DNA of 64,000 nucleotides from Mycolicibacterium sp. lyk4-40-TYG-92 (lineage in GTDB: Bacteria > Actinomycetota > Actinomycetes > Mycobacteriales > Mycobacteriaceae): assembly GCF_030209435.1 (NCBI RefSeq), contig NZ_JARVRX010000003.1, positions 372,001 to 436,000 on the forward strand, in the 5' to 3' direction. The translations under genes were made by a program, and so were the position numbers. The notes under the pieces were generated by a model. The model was not told the DNA's origin. It searched no databases and saw only the letters and a list, made by a program, of their open reading frames with translations. Of this stretch, positions 54,900 through 63,490 are shown piece after piece (position 1 is the first letter of the stretch; each line of letters opens with the position of its first letter).

Positions 54900-55355
54900 A
54901 TGAAGCTCATTCTGACCACTGAGGTCGACCACCTGGGTTCGGCCGGCGACACCGTTGAGGTTCGTGACGGCTACGGCCGTAACTACCTGCTGCCCCGCGG
55001 CCTGGCCATCCTGGCCAGCCGTGGTGCCGAGCGTCAGGCCAACGAGATCCGTCGGGCGCGCGACGCCAAGACGGTTCGCGACCTGGACCACGCCAACGAG
55101 CTGAAGCAGGCGATCGAGGCCCTCGGCCCCGTGTCGCTGGCCGTCAAGGCCGGTGCCGACAGCGGCAAGCTGTTCGGTTCGGTGACCGCGGGTGACGTCG
55201 TCGCCGCGATCAAGAAGGCCGGTGGCCCGAACCTCGACAAGCGCACCGTCGAGCTGCCCAAGGCGCACATCAAGTCGGTCGGCACCCACAAGATCGCGGT
55301 GCGTCTGCACCCGTCGGTCAACGTGCCGGTGTCGCTGGCCGTCGTCGCCGGATAG
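54900..55355 (+). CDS. rplI: 50S ribosomal protein L9
   Basis: 151-residue L9: [36 protein letters not shown] is the diagnostic N-terminal domain, followed by the long connecting helix and the C-terminal domain ending [25 protein letters not shown] precedes the ATG. Last gene of the operon, 15 bp after rpsR; followed by a strong terminator. Confidence 0.97.
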   Translation: MKLILTTEVDHLGSAGDTVEVRDGYGRNYLLPRGLAILASRGAERQANEIRRARDAKTVRDLDHANELKQAIEALGPVSLAVKAGADSGKLFGSVTAGDVVAAIKKAGGPNLDKRTVELPKAHIKSVGTHKIAVRLHPSVNVPVSLAVVAG

Positions 55356-55378
55356 GCACGCGGTAGCTCAAACAGCAG

Positions 55379-55422
55379 AACGCCCGGGTGGAGTCAATCT
55401 TTGACTTCGCCCGGGCGTTTTC
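55379..55422 (+). terminator. Intrinsic terminator of the rpsF operon
   Basis: AACGCCCGGG and CCCGGGCGTT form a 10-bp GC-rich stem that continues inward (GGAGTCAA/TTGACTTC, one G-T pair) to a 3-nt loop, and ends in a T-run (TTTTCTGTT). A textbook Rho-independent terminator. Confidence 0.93.
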
Positions 55423-55605
55423 TGTTGACAGCGGGCGAACATTTTCAGCCAATCTGCAAACAGTGATCTACGCCGGCTGTTAACCTACGCGGCCCATTTC
55501 CGCCATGCGCCCGCAACACAACACGCCCGAGATGGCTACCCGGCACGACACGCCGCACCAATTCTCATGCACAGGCTCACAGGCGATATATAGGCCGTTG
55601 ACCTG

Positions 55606-55663
55606 CGATGTTGGGAATATACCCGTGGGTATTCCACAAGTTCTCCCCAACCCGTCAACATCG
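55606..55663. repeat. Nested inverted repeats upstream of dnaB
   Basis: Outer arms CGATGTTG (55606-55613) and CAACATCG (55656-55663) enclose an inner near-palindrome GGAATAtACCC-gt-GGGTATTCC (55614-55635). They lie in the 507-bp gap between rplI and dnaB, just before and within the DnaA-box-like cluster. Apart from these and the terminator I see no gene in the gap. Confidence 0.6.
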
Positions 55664-55705
55664 TTGTCCACGTCTTTCCACATTTCATCCCCAGGGTTAT
55701 CAACA
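55630..55705 (+). promoter_or_regulatory. Cluster of DnaA-box-like 9-mers
   Basis: Four same-strand matches to the TT(A/G)TCCACA DnaA box occur in 76 bp: TATTCCACA (55630), TTGTCCACG (55664), CTTTCCACA (55674) and TTATCAACA (55697), with 7, 8, 7 and 8 of 9 matches. They end about 158 bp before the dnaB start. Confidence 0.55.
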
Positions 55706-55862
55706 GGGGTGGTTTCGGGAGGCTCCAGCAACGCCTAACGTGATGCGTCTCGCGACAGGTGAGCGGCTTGCGAGTCCGACTTGTCGGGGCGGTGACGTAC
55801 GGTCACGGGTAGCTCGTTTCGAACGCTTGTTTGATATCGATTTTGGGGAGGAGGGGCGCTTC

Positions 55863-57653
55863 GTGGCTGTCGCTGACGACCTGGGTCGTTCCGACATGGA
55901 TGAGCCGCCCAGCGAGGATTTCGGCCGTCAACCGCCGCAGGACATGGCTGCCGAGCAGTCGGTCCTGGGCGGCATGCTGCTGTCCAAGGACGCGGTTGCC
56001 GACGTCCTGGAGCGCCTGCGTCCCGGCGACTTCTACCGCCCGGCGCATCAGAACGTCTACGACGCGATCCTCGATCTGTACGGCCGCGGGGAGCCCGCTG
56101 ACGCCGTCACCGTCGCGGCGGAACTCGACCGCCGGGGTCTGCTCAAGCGCATCGGTGGCGCGCCGTATCTGCACACTCTGATCTCCACGGTGCCCACCGC
56201 CGCCAACGCCGGTTTCTACGCCGGCATCGTCGCGGAGAAGGCCACGCTGCGCCGCCTCGTCGAGGCCGGCACGCGCGTCGTGCAGTACGGCTACGCGGGC
56301 GCTGACGGCGCCGACGTGGCCGACCTGGTGGACCGTGCGCAGGCCGAGATCTACGACGTCACCCAGACCCGCAGCAGCGAGGATTTCACCGTCCTGGAGG
56401 AGCTGCTGCAGCCCACCATGGACGAGATCGATGCCATCGCGTCGCAGGGCGGTATCTCGCGTGGCATCCCGACCGGCTTCACCGAGCTCGACGAGATCAC
56501 CAACGGTCTGCACCCGGGCCAGATGATCATCGTGGCCGCGCGTCCTGGTGTCGGTAAGGCGCTGGCGCTCGACACCCCGCTACCCACGCCCGGTGGCTGG
56601 ACCACCATGGGTGACGTCTCGGTGGGCGACGAGCTCATCGACGCCAACGGACGGCCCACCCGAGTGGTCGCCGCGACTCCGGTGATGGAGGAGCGGCCGT
56701 GCTACGAGATCGACCTGTCGGACGGCACCACCATCGTGGCCGACGCCTCGCACCAGTGGCCGACCGGCCGCGGCATCGTCACCACCGCGACCCTGCGCCC
56801 CGGCGCTGACCGACTGGAGCCGGCGTTGACCGCCGGTGGGCTGGCCGTGCTCACCAAGCCCGTGACGATCACGGACGTGCGCCGGGTGGAATCGGTGCCG
56901 GTGCGCTGCGTCGAGGTCGACAACCCGGCCCACCTGTACCTGGCCGGGCGCTCGATGGTGCCCACGCACAACTCGACGATCGGGCTGGACTTCATGCGGT
57001 CCTGCTCCATCAAGCATCAGCAGGCCAGCGTCATCTTCTCGCTGGAAATGAGCAAGACCGAGATCGTCATGCGACTGCTCTCGGCCGAAGCCAAGATCAA
57101 GCTTGGCGACATGCGGTCGGGTCGGATGAGCGACGACGACTGGACCAAATTGGCCCGCCGCATGAGCGAGATCTCCGAGGCGCCGCTGTACATCGACGAC
57201 TCACCGAACCTGACGATGATGGAGATCCGGGCCAAGGCCCGTCGTCTGCACCAGAAGGCCAACCTGCGGCTGATCGTCGTGGACTACATGCAGCTGATGA
57301 CCTCGGGTAAGAAGTTCGAGTCCCGGCAGCAGGAAGTCTCGGAGTTCTCGCGGTCGCTGAAGCTGATGGCCAAAGAACTCGAGGTGCCGGTGGTCGCCAT
57401 CAGCCAGCTGAACCGTGGTCCCGAACAGCGCACCGACAAGCGCCCGCAGGTGTCGGACCTTCGTGAGTCGGGATCGCTGGAGCAGGATGCCGACATGGTC
57501 ATGCTGCTGCACCGTCCGGACTCCATCGATCGCGATGACCCGCGCGGCGGTGAGGCCGACATCATCCTGGGCAAGCACCGTAACGGCCCGACCGCGAATA
57601 TCACTGTGGCACACCAGCTCCACTTCTCGCGGTTTACGAATATGGCGCGGTAG
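55863..57653 (+). CDS. dnaB: Replicative DNA helicase DnaB with in-frame intein
   Basis: 596-residue precursor of the hexameric replication helicase. The N-terminal domain (DFGRQPPQDMAAEQSVLGGMLLSKDAVADVLERL) and linker run to about 215. The RecA-type ATPase begins GLHPGQMIIVAARPGVGK and is interrupted after Lys232 by a 138-residue intein; it resumes with Ser371 (STIGLDFMR), completing the P-loop GVGK-S-T only after splicing. Later motifs include LRLIVVDYMQLM (Walker B), AISQLNRGPEQR and SGSLEQDADMVMLLHRP. GTG 55863 has GGAGGAGGGG upstream and matches the MAV.DDL N-terminus of mycobacterial DnaB. Orthologue of Rv0058. Confidence 0.96.
   Translation: MAVADDLGRSDMDEPPSEDFGRQPPQDMAAEQSVLGGMLLSKDAVADVLERLRPGDFYRPAHQNVYDAILDLYGRGEPADAVTVAAELDRRGLLKRIGGAPYLHTLISTVPTAANAGFYAGIVAEKATLRRLVEAGTRVVQYGYAGADGADVADLVDRAQAEIYDVTQTRSSEDFTVLEELLQPTMDEIDAIASQGGISRGIPTGFTELDEITNGLHPGQMIIVAARPGVGKALALDTPLPTPGGWTTMGDVSVGDELIDANGRPTRVVAATPVMEERPCYEIDLSDGTTIVADASHQWPTGRGIVTTATLRPGADRLEPALTAGGLAVLTKPVTITDVRRVESVPVRCVEVDNPAHLYLAGRSMVPTHNSTIGLDFMRSCSIKHQQASVIFSLEMSKTEIVMRLLSAEAKIKLGDMRSGRMSDDDWTKLARRMSEISEAPLYIDDSPNLTMMEIRAKARRLHQKANLRLIVVDYMQLMTSGKKFESRQQEVSEFSRSLKLMAKELEVPVVAISQLNRGPEQRTDKRPQVSDLRESGSLEQDADMVMLLHRPDSIDRDDPRGGEADIILGKHRNGPTANITVAHQLHFSRFTNMAR
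56559..56972 (+). other. Class 3 mini-intein in DnaB
   Basis: 138 residues inserted between the P-loop Lys and Ser. It starts with Ala, not Cys/Ser, and ends His137-Asn138 before Ser+1. The class 3 WCT set is present: Trp67 (block B, HQWPT), Cys117 (block F, VRCVEV) and Thr136 (block G, VPTHN); thus Cys117 should be the first nucleophile. No homing endonuclease domain. Cys48 is also present, as in the M. smegmatis DnaB intein where a Cys48-block F Cys disulfide has been proposed to stop splicing under oxidation. Splicing is required for a working ATPase. Confidence 0.93.
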
Positions 57654-57899
57654 AGCCAACTCGGTCAGTCAGTCGGTAGACAGGCGATCGACATATGGCT
57701 TGCATCCCAAGGCTGACCAGCGCTGCCGACCGTCACGGCTGAGCATCCGACCGAGGCGAATCCCACGACACAACTTGGGAGTGAGCGGGAACATCGAAGT
57801 ACCGCGGGATCCGCTCGGTGCTCGGTGCCAGTCGATTGCAGTTCTTCTGGAATGACATATTGAGCGCGGGTTTTACGTTTGTGCGTTTGCGTCGCCGCA

Positions 57900-58133
57900 T
57901 CAGCCCTTGGGCGGGTCCAGATCCCTTTTTCCGACCGTATCCGTGTTCCGATTCTGGTTGTTGTCCTTACGGTGGTCGCGAACCTCACCGCCGCCGCTTC
58001 GTTCCGCAAAACCCCCCGCCGCATCGTGCGCCTCCGCCTGAGTGCCATAGCGTCCCGCAGCCTTGCCGGCCCCCGCACGTTTGGCGCTCCAGTTACCTGC
58101 CTCCTTGTCGTACTGCACGTCGTAGTCGGCCAC
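57900..58133 (-). CDS. Small DUF2188 protein
   Basis: 77-residue basic hydrophilic protein of the DUF2188 type: ADYDVQYDKEAGNWSAKRAG, then GRYGTQAEAHDAAGGFAERSGGGEVRDHRKDN, which is the usual pattern of a one-domain protein in which a repeated signature xxGxWxV(K)xxGaxrAsxxfxTkxEAixxgrexAkxxxgElxIh is recognisable. GTG 58133 has AAGGAG upstream. The flanking spaces (57654-57899 and 58134-58379) show nothing convincing. Function unknown; family members are often beside stress or mobile genes. Confidence 0.78.
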   Translation of the reverse strand: MADYDVQYDKEAGNWSAKRAGAGKAAGRYGTQAEAHDAAGGFAERSGGGEVRDHRKDNNQNRNTDTVGKRDLDPPKG

Positions 58134-58379
58134 GCTGCTCCTTCGCGATCGGATCGGATGCCTCCGAGACTTACTACTGAGGTACGACACTGACGCCGGA
58201 CAGAGAGCCGAGATTCTAGTCCAGGCGGTGCCTTCCAAACGCTCAAGACGCGATTCAAGGGGCAGTCGCCAACCTGCGGATAACACCCATGCCAGTGAGG
58301 GCTTGTTCAGATTAGTTGCGGTGTGTCCGGCCAGCCATGCGGTGCTCACGCCCGCCAGTCCCCCCGGACTCGGACCTAC

Positions 58380-59063
58380 TCAACTCTCCGCCTCGCAGAT
58401 GTAGGCGTAGTGAACAAGTTCGATTCGGATCGCATTGCGGCGTCGACTGCCGTCCCGGCCGACGATAGATTCGAAGCGAGCGCCCTTTCCAACCTGTTTG
58501 GGAACGTTGGGATCAGACCACTTGCAGTAAGCAGGTTTGCCGTCGATGGTTGTCCGTATGGATTGAAGGACATCGTCGACAGAAACTCCATGAAGATAGC
58601 CCAACATGTAGCCACGAAGATGTCCTGCACCATACACACCCGTCGCGAAGCGCTCCATCCCAGATTTGACGTACTCTCTGGCGCGTTTGGCTCGGTCGAT
58701 GATTTTCGCTTCTATGTGAGCGACTGGATGCGCGCGCACATTAATTGTCAAATCAGGACGCTTGGCTGCCTTCAGAGCGCTCGCCCCCGACCGTAATTCA
58801 TCAGTGACAACAGCTTCGCTGATACTGGCATAGAAGGTCTGGTACTCAGGAACACTCTGTATGTGTGAGTTCAGCGCGTCGCGGAACAGAACAGTGTGAT
58901 GATCCTCATCGCCGCACGGAATGGACTCATACGCCCAGGTAGCGAACGTGAGCTCAATAAGCGCGCCGACCTTGTCGCTGATTGCTTGTCGCAGCTCTTG
59001 TGTTGAATCGTCGGGGACCCCGCGATATTGGACACGGATGTCCTTAAGTGACATCGGCGTCAT
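58380..59063 (-). CDS. Putative PD-(D/E)XK nuclease of a two-gene RM-like cassette
   Basis: 227-residue protein not matching a named family I can recall. The segment around RPDLTINVR...HIEAKI places Asp104 and Glu118-x-Lys120 as PD-X13-EAK, the catalytic pattern of PD-(D/E)XK nucleases; ALIELTFATWAYESIPCGDEDHHTVLFRDALNSHI fits the preceding helices. ATG 59063 overlaps the methyltransferase gene by 20 nt (ATG 59054 by 11 nt), so it is translated with it. Base composition is lower in GC than neighbours. A restriction role is inference from motif plus context; it could also be an immunity or accessory protein. Confidence 0.65.
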   Translation of the reverse strand: MTPMSLKDIRVQYRGVPDDSTQELRQAISDKVGALIELTFATWAYESIPCGDEDHHTVLFRDALNSHIQSVPEYQTFYASISEAVVTDELRSGASALKAAKRPDLTINVRAHPVAHIEAKIIDRAKRAREYVKSGMERFATGVYGAGHLRGYMLGYLHGVSVDDVLQSIRTTIDGKPAYCKWSDPNVPKQVGKGARFESIVGRDGSRRRNAIRIELVHYAYICEAES

Positions 59064-61833
59064 CCGCTACGGACAGAACGGCCTCGATTATGGATGCGGC
59101 ATCGGCATCCGCGCATGACAGCTTCCAGAGTCGCAATTCGTTTGGTTTAATAATGTGGATCCGGGCACCGTGCACCAGAATTGCCGACCGCTGCGCAAGT
59201 ACGCGAGACAGGTCTGCCGCGGGGGCCGACGCTCGATCGAATTCGTACCTGAGCTGCGCGACATCAGGAGGCGTCGATTGCTGGATTAGGTCAATCCTAA
59301 CGGTGACATGCGAGGCGATGATATCCGGGACGAGCGTTACCTCGGTGTGCGGAAACACATCGCCGATGACCTCGAGGAGTACGGTACGCAACCTGAAGAC
59401 GTAATCAGTCAAAGCGGCGCCGGAGGGTTCTCTGAATTCGAGTCTGTTGTCGCTTTCCGATCGTAGAAACGTAGCCACCGCGTCATTGATATGCAGTCGT
59501 TGCGGTGTATTGATCCCGTAACAGTCGAATACGATGTCGTTGAGTCGCGCACGATCGAGCAAGTGGCCGCCCTGCCGATTAAGGCGGCGGACTTCACGCG
59601 TGAGCGCTGGACTTGGCGGCGCAATTGGAAAATTAGTGTGCTCCACCGGGCTGATAACTGGTCGACCTCGCACAAGCGCCGATGCGGTCGTGAGATGCCA
59701 GTACAGGCAGACTGATGAGTTCAAGTATCCGAGAATCGCCAGCCTCAGGTTGTCGTCTTTCGGCCCGCCCGCAATGCCGATGACCGTGTCATCGAATCCT
59801 GCATCAGAATCAACTAGTGCTGCTTGTATACCATTTAGATAGTGGATCGAACGCCCCACGAGGATGAGCGGTCCCCGGTACTGCGCTGGATTTCGAGTCC
59901 TGTGCAGGACGGTGTCGATTGGTGGGCCGAACTCGTCGATATTGAATGAATGAATGCTACTACGAGCCACAAAAGGAATCGTTGATAAGATCCCCGGGTC
60001 GTATTCGTCACCACCACGTATTTGGAATCCGCGTCCCACAATAAATCTAAAGCTTTTGAGCTTTGGATGTGTCGCCATCGTAGCGATAATGTCGCTGTCG
60101 ATGTTGGGTCGTGTCTGCGGACCAGCATCCATCGTCGCGATGTCTGATGGCGCAAGGATTATGCCGTCCAAAGCCTTGTTGCCTGGATGCGGAGGAGCCA
60201 GGATCTCGGTATGCTGAGATTCTGTGGCGTGTCCTTTTGACGTGCATAGGATAGTTGCCGGCATCGCGGCTGTTGAAAAGAGCCGCCGCCGCAATGCTGT
60301 CAAGTCTACGGTCAGGCGGTCTCCGACCTTGGCATTGAAATCGTCGCGGAATCGTGCGGCCCGGTCGCCATGAAAAATATTCGTCGGCAACACTAGTCCC
60401 ATTTTGCCGCCGTCACGCAAGAGTGAGTGGCTTCTCCACATAAATGCCTGCGCCAATTGCTGATCGCCGACGATATACTTGTTTGAATCAAGCCAGTCAT
60501 TAACTGTCGGCGATAACTTCGATTTCCACGGGGGGTTTCCGACGATAATGTCGGCCGTGCCGTCGAACTGTGCGGTACGCGGATCAAAGGCGTCAATTGT
60601 GAGCACATTCGATCCCGATAAATTGGGAAGTCGCCCTTCGCGCCATATGGTTGGCGGGTCTTGCCGCTCGAGGAGTGTGAGGTACAGGCCGAAGACGGTG
60701 ATCGCCGTGGCGCTGGCGTCTATCTCGAACCCAAAGATGCACTCGCGCAGCATTTGGATGCTGTCATCAAATGTTGGTGGCCCGCCTGTATCCGCTTCTA
60801 GTCGAGCTAGTAGCCGGTTATACGCGGCGGCCAAAAAAGCGCCCGAGCCGCAGGCGGGGTCAACAATGAGGGGTTTACCGCGCTCATTCCATGGCAACAG
60901 CTCATCGAGTATTAGGTCGATGAGCCACACAGGCGTGTAGTGCGCTGCGTTCTGTTGTTTGACGTCACTGAGCAATTCTTCGTAGATTGCGCTCACCAGT
61001 ACGGTGGGGATGGCTGCAAAATCGTACGGCCAGAGTGCGCGCTGTCCAGTTTCAAGCTCATCGCCATTGAGCAGAGACGCCACGTCTTGTGTCACTGCTG
61101 TCGGGAGCTCGCGCAAATGCCGACCCATCCCGCCGAATACGTCTCCGTTGAACCGCTCGGCAAGCGCTTCGAATAATCTGGCGGTCGGCCGCACACCGTC
61201 GTTAAGTACATCGTCCAGGCGCTCGTATCCGCACAGCTCGTCGAGATGATCGGCGCTGAGGATGCGGCGGTCCTCCATGTACTTCACAAGCAGCGAACCG
61301 CCCAGGATCGCCTCCACAGCTCCGCCGGAGAGCTGGGTGTAGCGCTGTCGAAATGCCCTGAGGTTCTTAAGCAGAACCTGATCGACCTGCTCACCCTTTT
61401 TGAAGATACTGGCGAGATGAGCCAGCCCACGGCCGCTTTCCATGGCGTAGCGGGAGTACCGGTATAGCGCCGGTGTACCAGCGCCCAGCAAGGTGTCATG
61501 ACCATCCGCCGAACGCGCGGGCTTTCGCATTCCGGTATAGCCGTGGAGCATTCCGTCCACCTCGGCGAAGAGCAACGGCACGCGGCCAAAGTTCCAGAAC
61601 TTCTGTTGCAGATCTCCGACTTCGTCTAGGTCGTCAAGCGAGACGGCTGCGACCATCGGGATGCCGCCAGTGAAGTGAAGGCCCGCGCTGGTTCGTGTTT
61701 TGCGAGCGACATCGCGCCACGTTTGTCGGTACGATCCGGCGGCCGTTGGCTCGGGTGCCTGAATTAGCTCGCCATAGCCAAGTTCTGACAGAGCATCTGC
61801 CAAAGCAGATGCGGCTCCACGTTCACCCCGCAT
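59044..61833 (-). CDS. N6-adenine DNA methyltransferase, type IIG/BREX-like size
   Basis: 929-residue DNA methyltransferase. Motif I DPACGSGAF starts at Asp325; motif IV is NPPW at 433-436 (IVGNPPWKS), which methylates the adenine amino group. The 320-residue N-terminal region has ILGGSLLVKYMEDRRILSADHLDELCGY, and SAIYEELLSDVKQQNAAHYTPVWLIDLILDELL, the usual lead-in to N6_Mtase. The C-terminal 400 residues probably recognise DNA (FRFIVGRGFQIRGGDEYD; GYLNSSVCLYWHLTTASALVRGRPVISPVEHTNFPI resemble target-recognition domains). No nuclease motif is evident inside it. ATG 61833 has an ACGAGG SD; a longer in-frame extension to 62439 looks non-coding. Lower GC suggests transfer. Confidence 0.85.
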   Translation of the reverse strand: MRGERGAASALADALSELGYGELIQAPEPTAAGSYRQTWRDVARKTRTSAGLHFTGGIPMVAAVSLDDLDEVGDLQQKFWNFGRVPLLFAEVDGMLHGYTGMRKPARSADGHDTLLGAGTPALYRYSRYAMESGRGLAHLASIFKKGEQVDQVLLKNLRAFRQRYTQLSGGAVEAILGGSLLVKYMEDRRILSADHLDELCGYERLDDVLNDGVRPTARLFEALAERFNGDVFGGMGRHLRELPTAVTQDVASLLNGDELETGQRALWPYDFAAIPTVLVSAIYEELLSDVKQQNAAHYTPVWLIDLILDELLPWNERGKPLIVDPACGSGAFLAAAYNRLLARLEADTGGPPTFDDSIQMLRECIFGFEIDASATAITVFGLYLTLLERQDPPTIWREGRLPNLSGSNVLTIDAFDPRTAQFDGTADIIVGNPPWKSKLSPTVNDWLDSNKYIVGDQQLAQAFMWRSHSLLRDGGKMGLVLPTNIFHGDRAARFRDDFNAKVGDRLTVDLTALRRRLFSTAAMPATILCTSKGHATESQHTEILAPPHPGNKALDGIILAPSDIATMDAGPQTRPNIDSDIIATMATHPKLKSFRFIVGRGFQIRGGDEYDPGILSTIPFVARSSIHSFNIDEFGPPIDTVLHRTRNPAQYRGPLILVGRSIHYLNGIQAALVDSDAGFDDTVIGIAGGPKDDNLRLAILGYLNSSVCLYWHLTTASALVRGRPVISPVEHTNFPIAPPSPALTREVRRLNRQGGHLLDRARLNDIVFDCYGINTPQRLHINDAVATFLRSESDNRLEFREPSGAALTDYVFRLRTVLLEVIGDVFPHTEVTLVPDIIASHVTVRIDLIQQSTPPDVAQLRYEFDRASAPAADLSRVLAQRSAILVHGARIHIIKPNELRLWKLSCADADAASIIEAVLSVADDADVT

Positions 61834-62958
61834 CAATTGCCTCGTCGCTGGTATGAAGTAACTGAAGCACCTTGCAACAATACCGTGCGAGACCGACAGA
61901 TTCTGAAGCGGCGCCAGCAGCTTGTCGCAACGGGGTCTACCGAGCGTGATCAACGCCGAGGTCGCCGACGCCACCGGGCCGACGCCCGGGGCCCGACCGC
62001 ACCGTGGACTGCTCGCGGCTCTAGCCGCGGGCGAGGTGCCGGAGGGGCTGTTGACGGTGCTCCGCAGAACGGCCGGCATTGCTACCGCACTCCTCTCGGC
62101 GACCGGGACATGAGCACCGGCGCGACGTCCGGGCTCGAGCCGGCACGTGTCGCGCGGGTCTTCCGAAATGACTTGGCGGAGCTGGAGTTTCCGAATGTCC
62201 AGGGCTTTGGCGACGCTGCGGTGTCGTTGCATCCGATCCAAGTCACCGATCGCCGGCGACCGCCGGCACGTTATCTCGTGACAGACGGTGATTGCCGGAA
62301 GGGGAAACCGTGGGTGATCGACGCGATCACACAGGTTTGCGTGTTGTTGGCCATGAGCGCGGCCGCCCGCCAGGAACGCCGTTGGGTCGAGGAACGATTC
62401 CTGCGGGAAGCGTCGCTTCTGCTGGGCGACGGCGACCACGCCGCTGCCAGTCGATGGCCCGTTCGTTGTAGAGCTCCATCACGTCCAGCGCCGAACATCC
62501 GGCGCGGCCGATTGGTCGCTACTGACCACGACCAGACGCAACGATAACTGCCGTCGCGCAGCTTGCTGGCGGGTGCAGAGGTCGTTCCGTCACCTGACGC
62601 AAGTAGCGCGCAGGCATGGACTTGGCTCGCCGACTAATACGGCCGAATGCCGTCGGCGTTCAAAGCGTCTAACGAAGAAATGCCAAAACTCTGAGACAGA
62701 ACTCTGATGAAACCACGTGAGACAACCTGCATCACCGCTGGCCACGTGACCGACCGAGGTCACGAAATCTGAGACCCTACGCACAACGCCACCTCGAATG
62801 CAGGGAAGTGGCAAGACGTAGGAGCCGTCCTGACGACTCGCGCCTACGCAGGGTTGGTGTCGGGTGACATGCGCCGCGCCTGGGGCGTGTTCATACCCAA
62901 ACGAAGCTGACGAATTCGTTGGCGGTGTGAACAGTGAACGGTGCAGCGCCGCGGTGAG
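61834..62958. other. 1.1-kb stretch without a convincing gene
   Basis: Open frames exist on both strands (for example 62110-62547 plus, 61840-62439 minus), but none has family-like sequence, SD or coherent composition. A perfect 7-bp hairpin GTGATCG-acg-CGATCAC lies at 62314-62330. The region may be the relic of genes lost from the island. Confidence 0.5.
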
Positions 62959-63405
62959 TCACCTGCGCTGTTCGAGCGTCGTGGTGAATCGCTCGAGTGA
63001 GGTCGCGAATTGTTCAGCTTCGGTGCCTGGCCACGTGCTGAGCATGTCGTCGAAGACTTGGCTGAGCGATCGGCGCATCGTGGCTATCGCCTGGTGCCCA
63101 GCTTGCGTCAGTTCGAGCCGGATTGCCCTGCGGTCCTGATCATCTGCGGCGCGGCGGAGAAGACCGGCATCCTCGAGCCTGCTCGCGTAACGGGTGGTGG
63201 CTGTGCGGTCCAGGCCGATGGTCGTGGCGAGTTCGGTGGCGGTGGTGGGTCCCACGCGGGCTAGGCCCGATAACACCGGATACGTCGTGGCGTCGACGCC
63301 GTCGACTCCGGTGACCAGCTGGTCGTAGAGGTACGTCCTGGTGCTGCGCAGCAGCAGCCGGCCCAGTTGTGCCTCGACCCGCGCGCCTCGAGTGGTGGTA
63401 GCCAT
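62959..63405 (-). CDS. MarR-family regulator of the divergent operon
   Basis: 148-residue MarR protein. Recognition region: YPVLSGLARVGPTTATELATTIGLDRTATTRYASRLEDAGLLRRAADDQDRRAIRLELTQAGHQAI, with the wing DDQDRRA. The C-terminal helices (MRRSLSQVFDDMLSTWPGTEAEQFATSLERF) dimerise. ATG 63405 is preferred; the upstream in-frame extension crosses the operator. It is divergent from the 89-residue gene and almost certainly represses across the dyad at 63451-63475 (inference). Confidence 0.88.
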   Translation of the reverse strand: MATTTRGARVEAQLGRLLLRSTRTYLYDQLVTGVDGVDATTYPVLSGLARVGPTTATELATTIGLDRTATTRYASRLEDAGLLRRAADDQDRRAIRLELTQAGHQAIATMRRSLSQVFDDMLSTWPGTEAEQFATSLERFTTTLEQRR

Positions 63406-63450
63406 GCACACACGATACGTGCAGTCAGCACGCAGTTCTGTTACCGTGAC

Positions 63451-63475
63451 ATATGTGTGCAAATGGCACGCATAT
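63451..63475. promoter_or_regulatory. MarR-type operator
   Basis: ATATGTGTGC (63451-63460) and GCACGCATAT (63466-63475) form a 10-bp inverted repeat with one mismatch and a 5-bp spacer, centred in the 85-bp gap between divergent genes. Confidence 0.78.
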
Positions 63476-63490
63476 ACGGAAGGGGTTCCG

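Noticed and set aside
55598..55626. A sigma-A promoter using TTGACC upstream of dnaB
   Set aside because: No TANNNT -10 occurs at a proper 16-19 bp spacing.
57309..57324. AAGTTCGAGTCCCGG in dnaB as a fifth copy of the structured repeat
   Set aside because: It matches only the short AGTTCGAG core, lacks the paired arms at 41-nt spacing, and lies in conserved coding sequence.
57818..58193. Plus-strand frames opposite the DUF2188 gene
   Set aside because: The minus-strand frame has the coherent DUF2188 pattern and an SD; the plus frames do not.
61834..62439. N-terminal extension of the methyltransferase to 62439
   Set aside because: The extra 202 residues are compositionally unlike the rest, and ATG 61833 has its own SD and begins the helical sequence typical of the protein.
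61837..62547. Plus-strand frame upstream of the methyltransferase as an integrase or control gene
   Set aside because: No integrase, HTH or other motif is visible and there is no SD; kept only as possible relic DNA.
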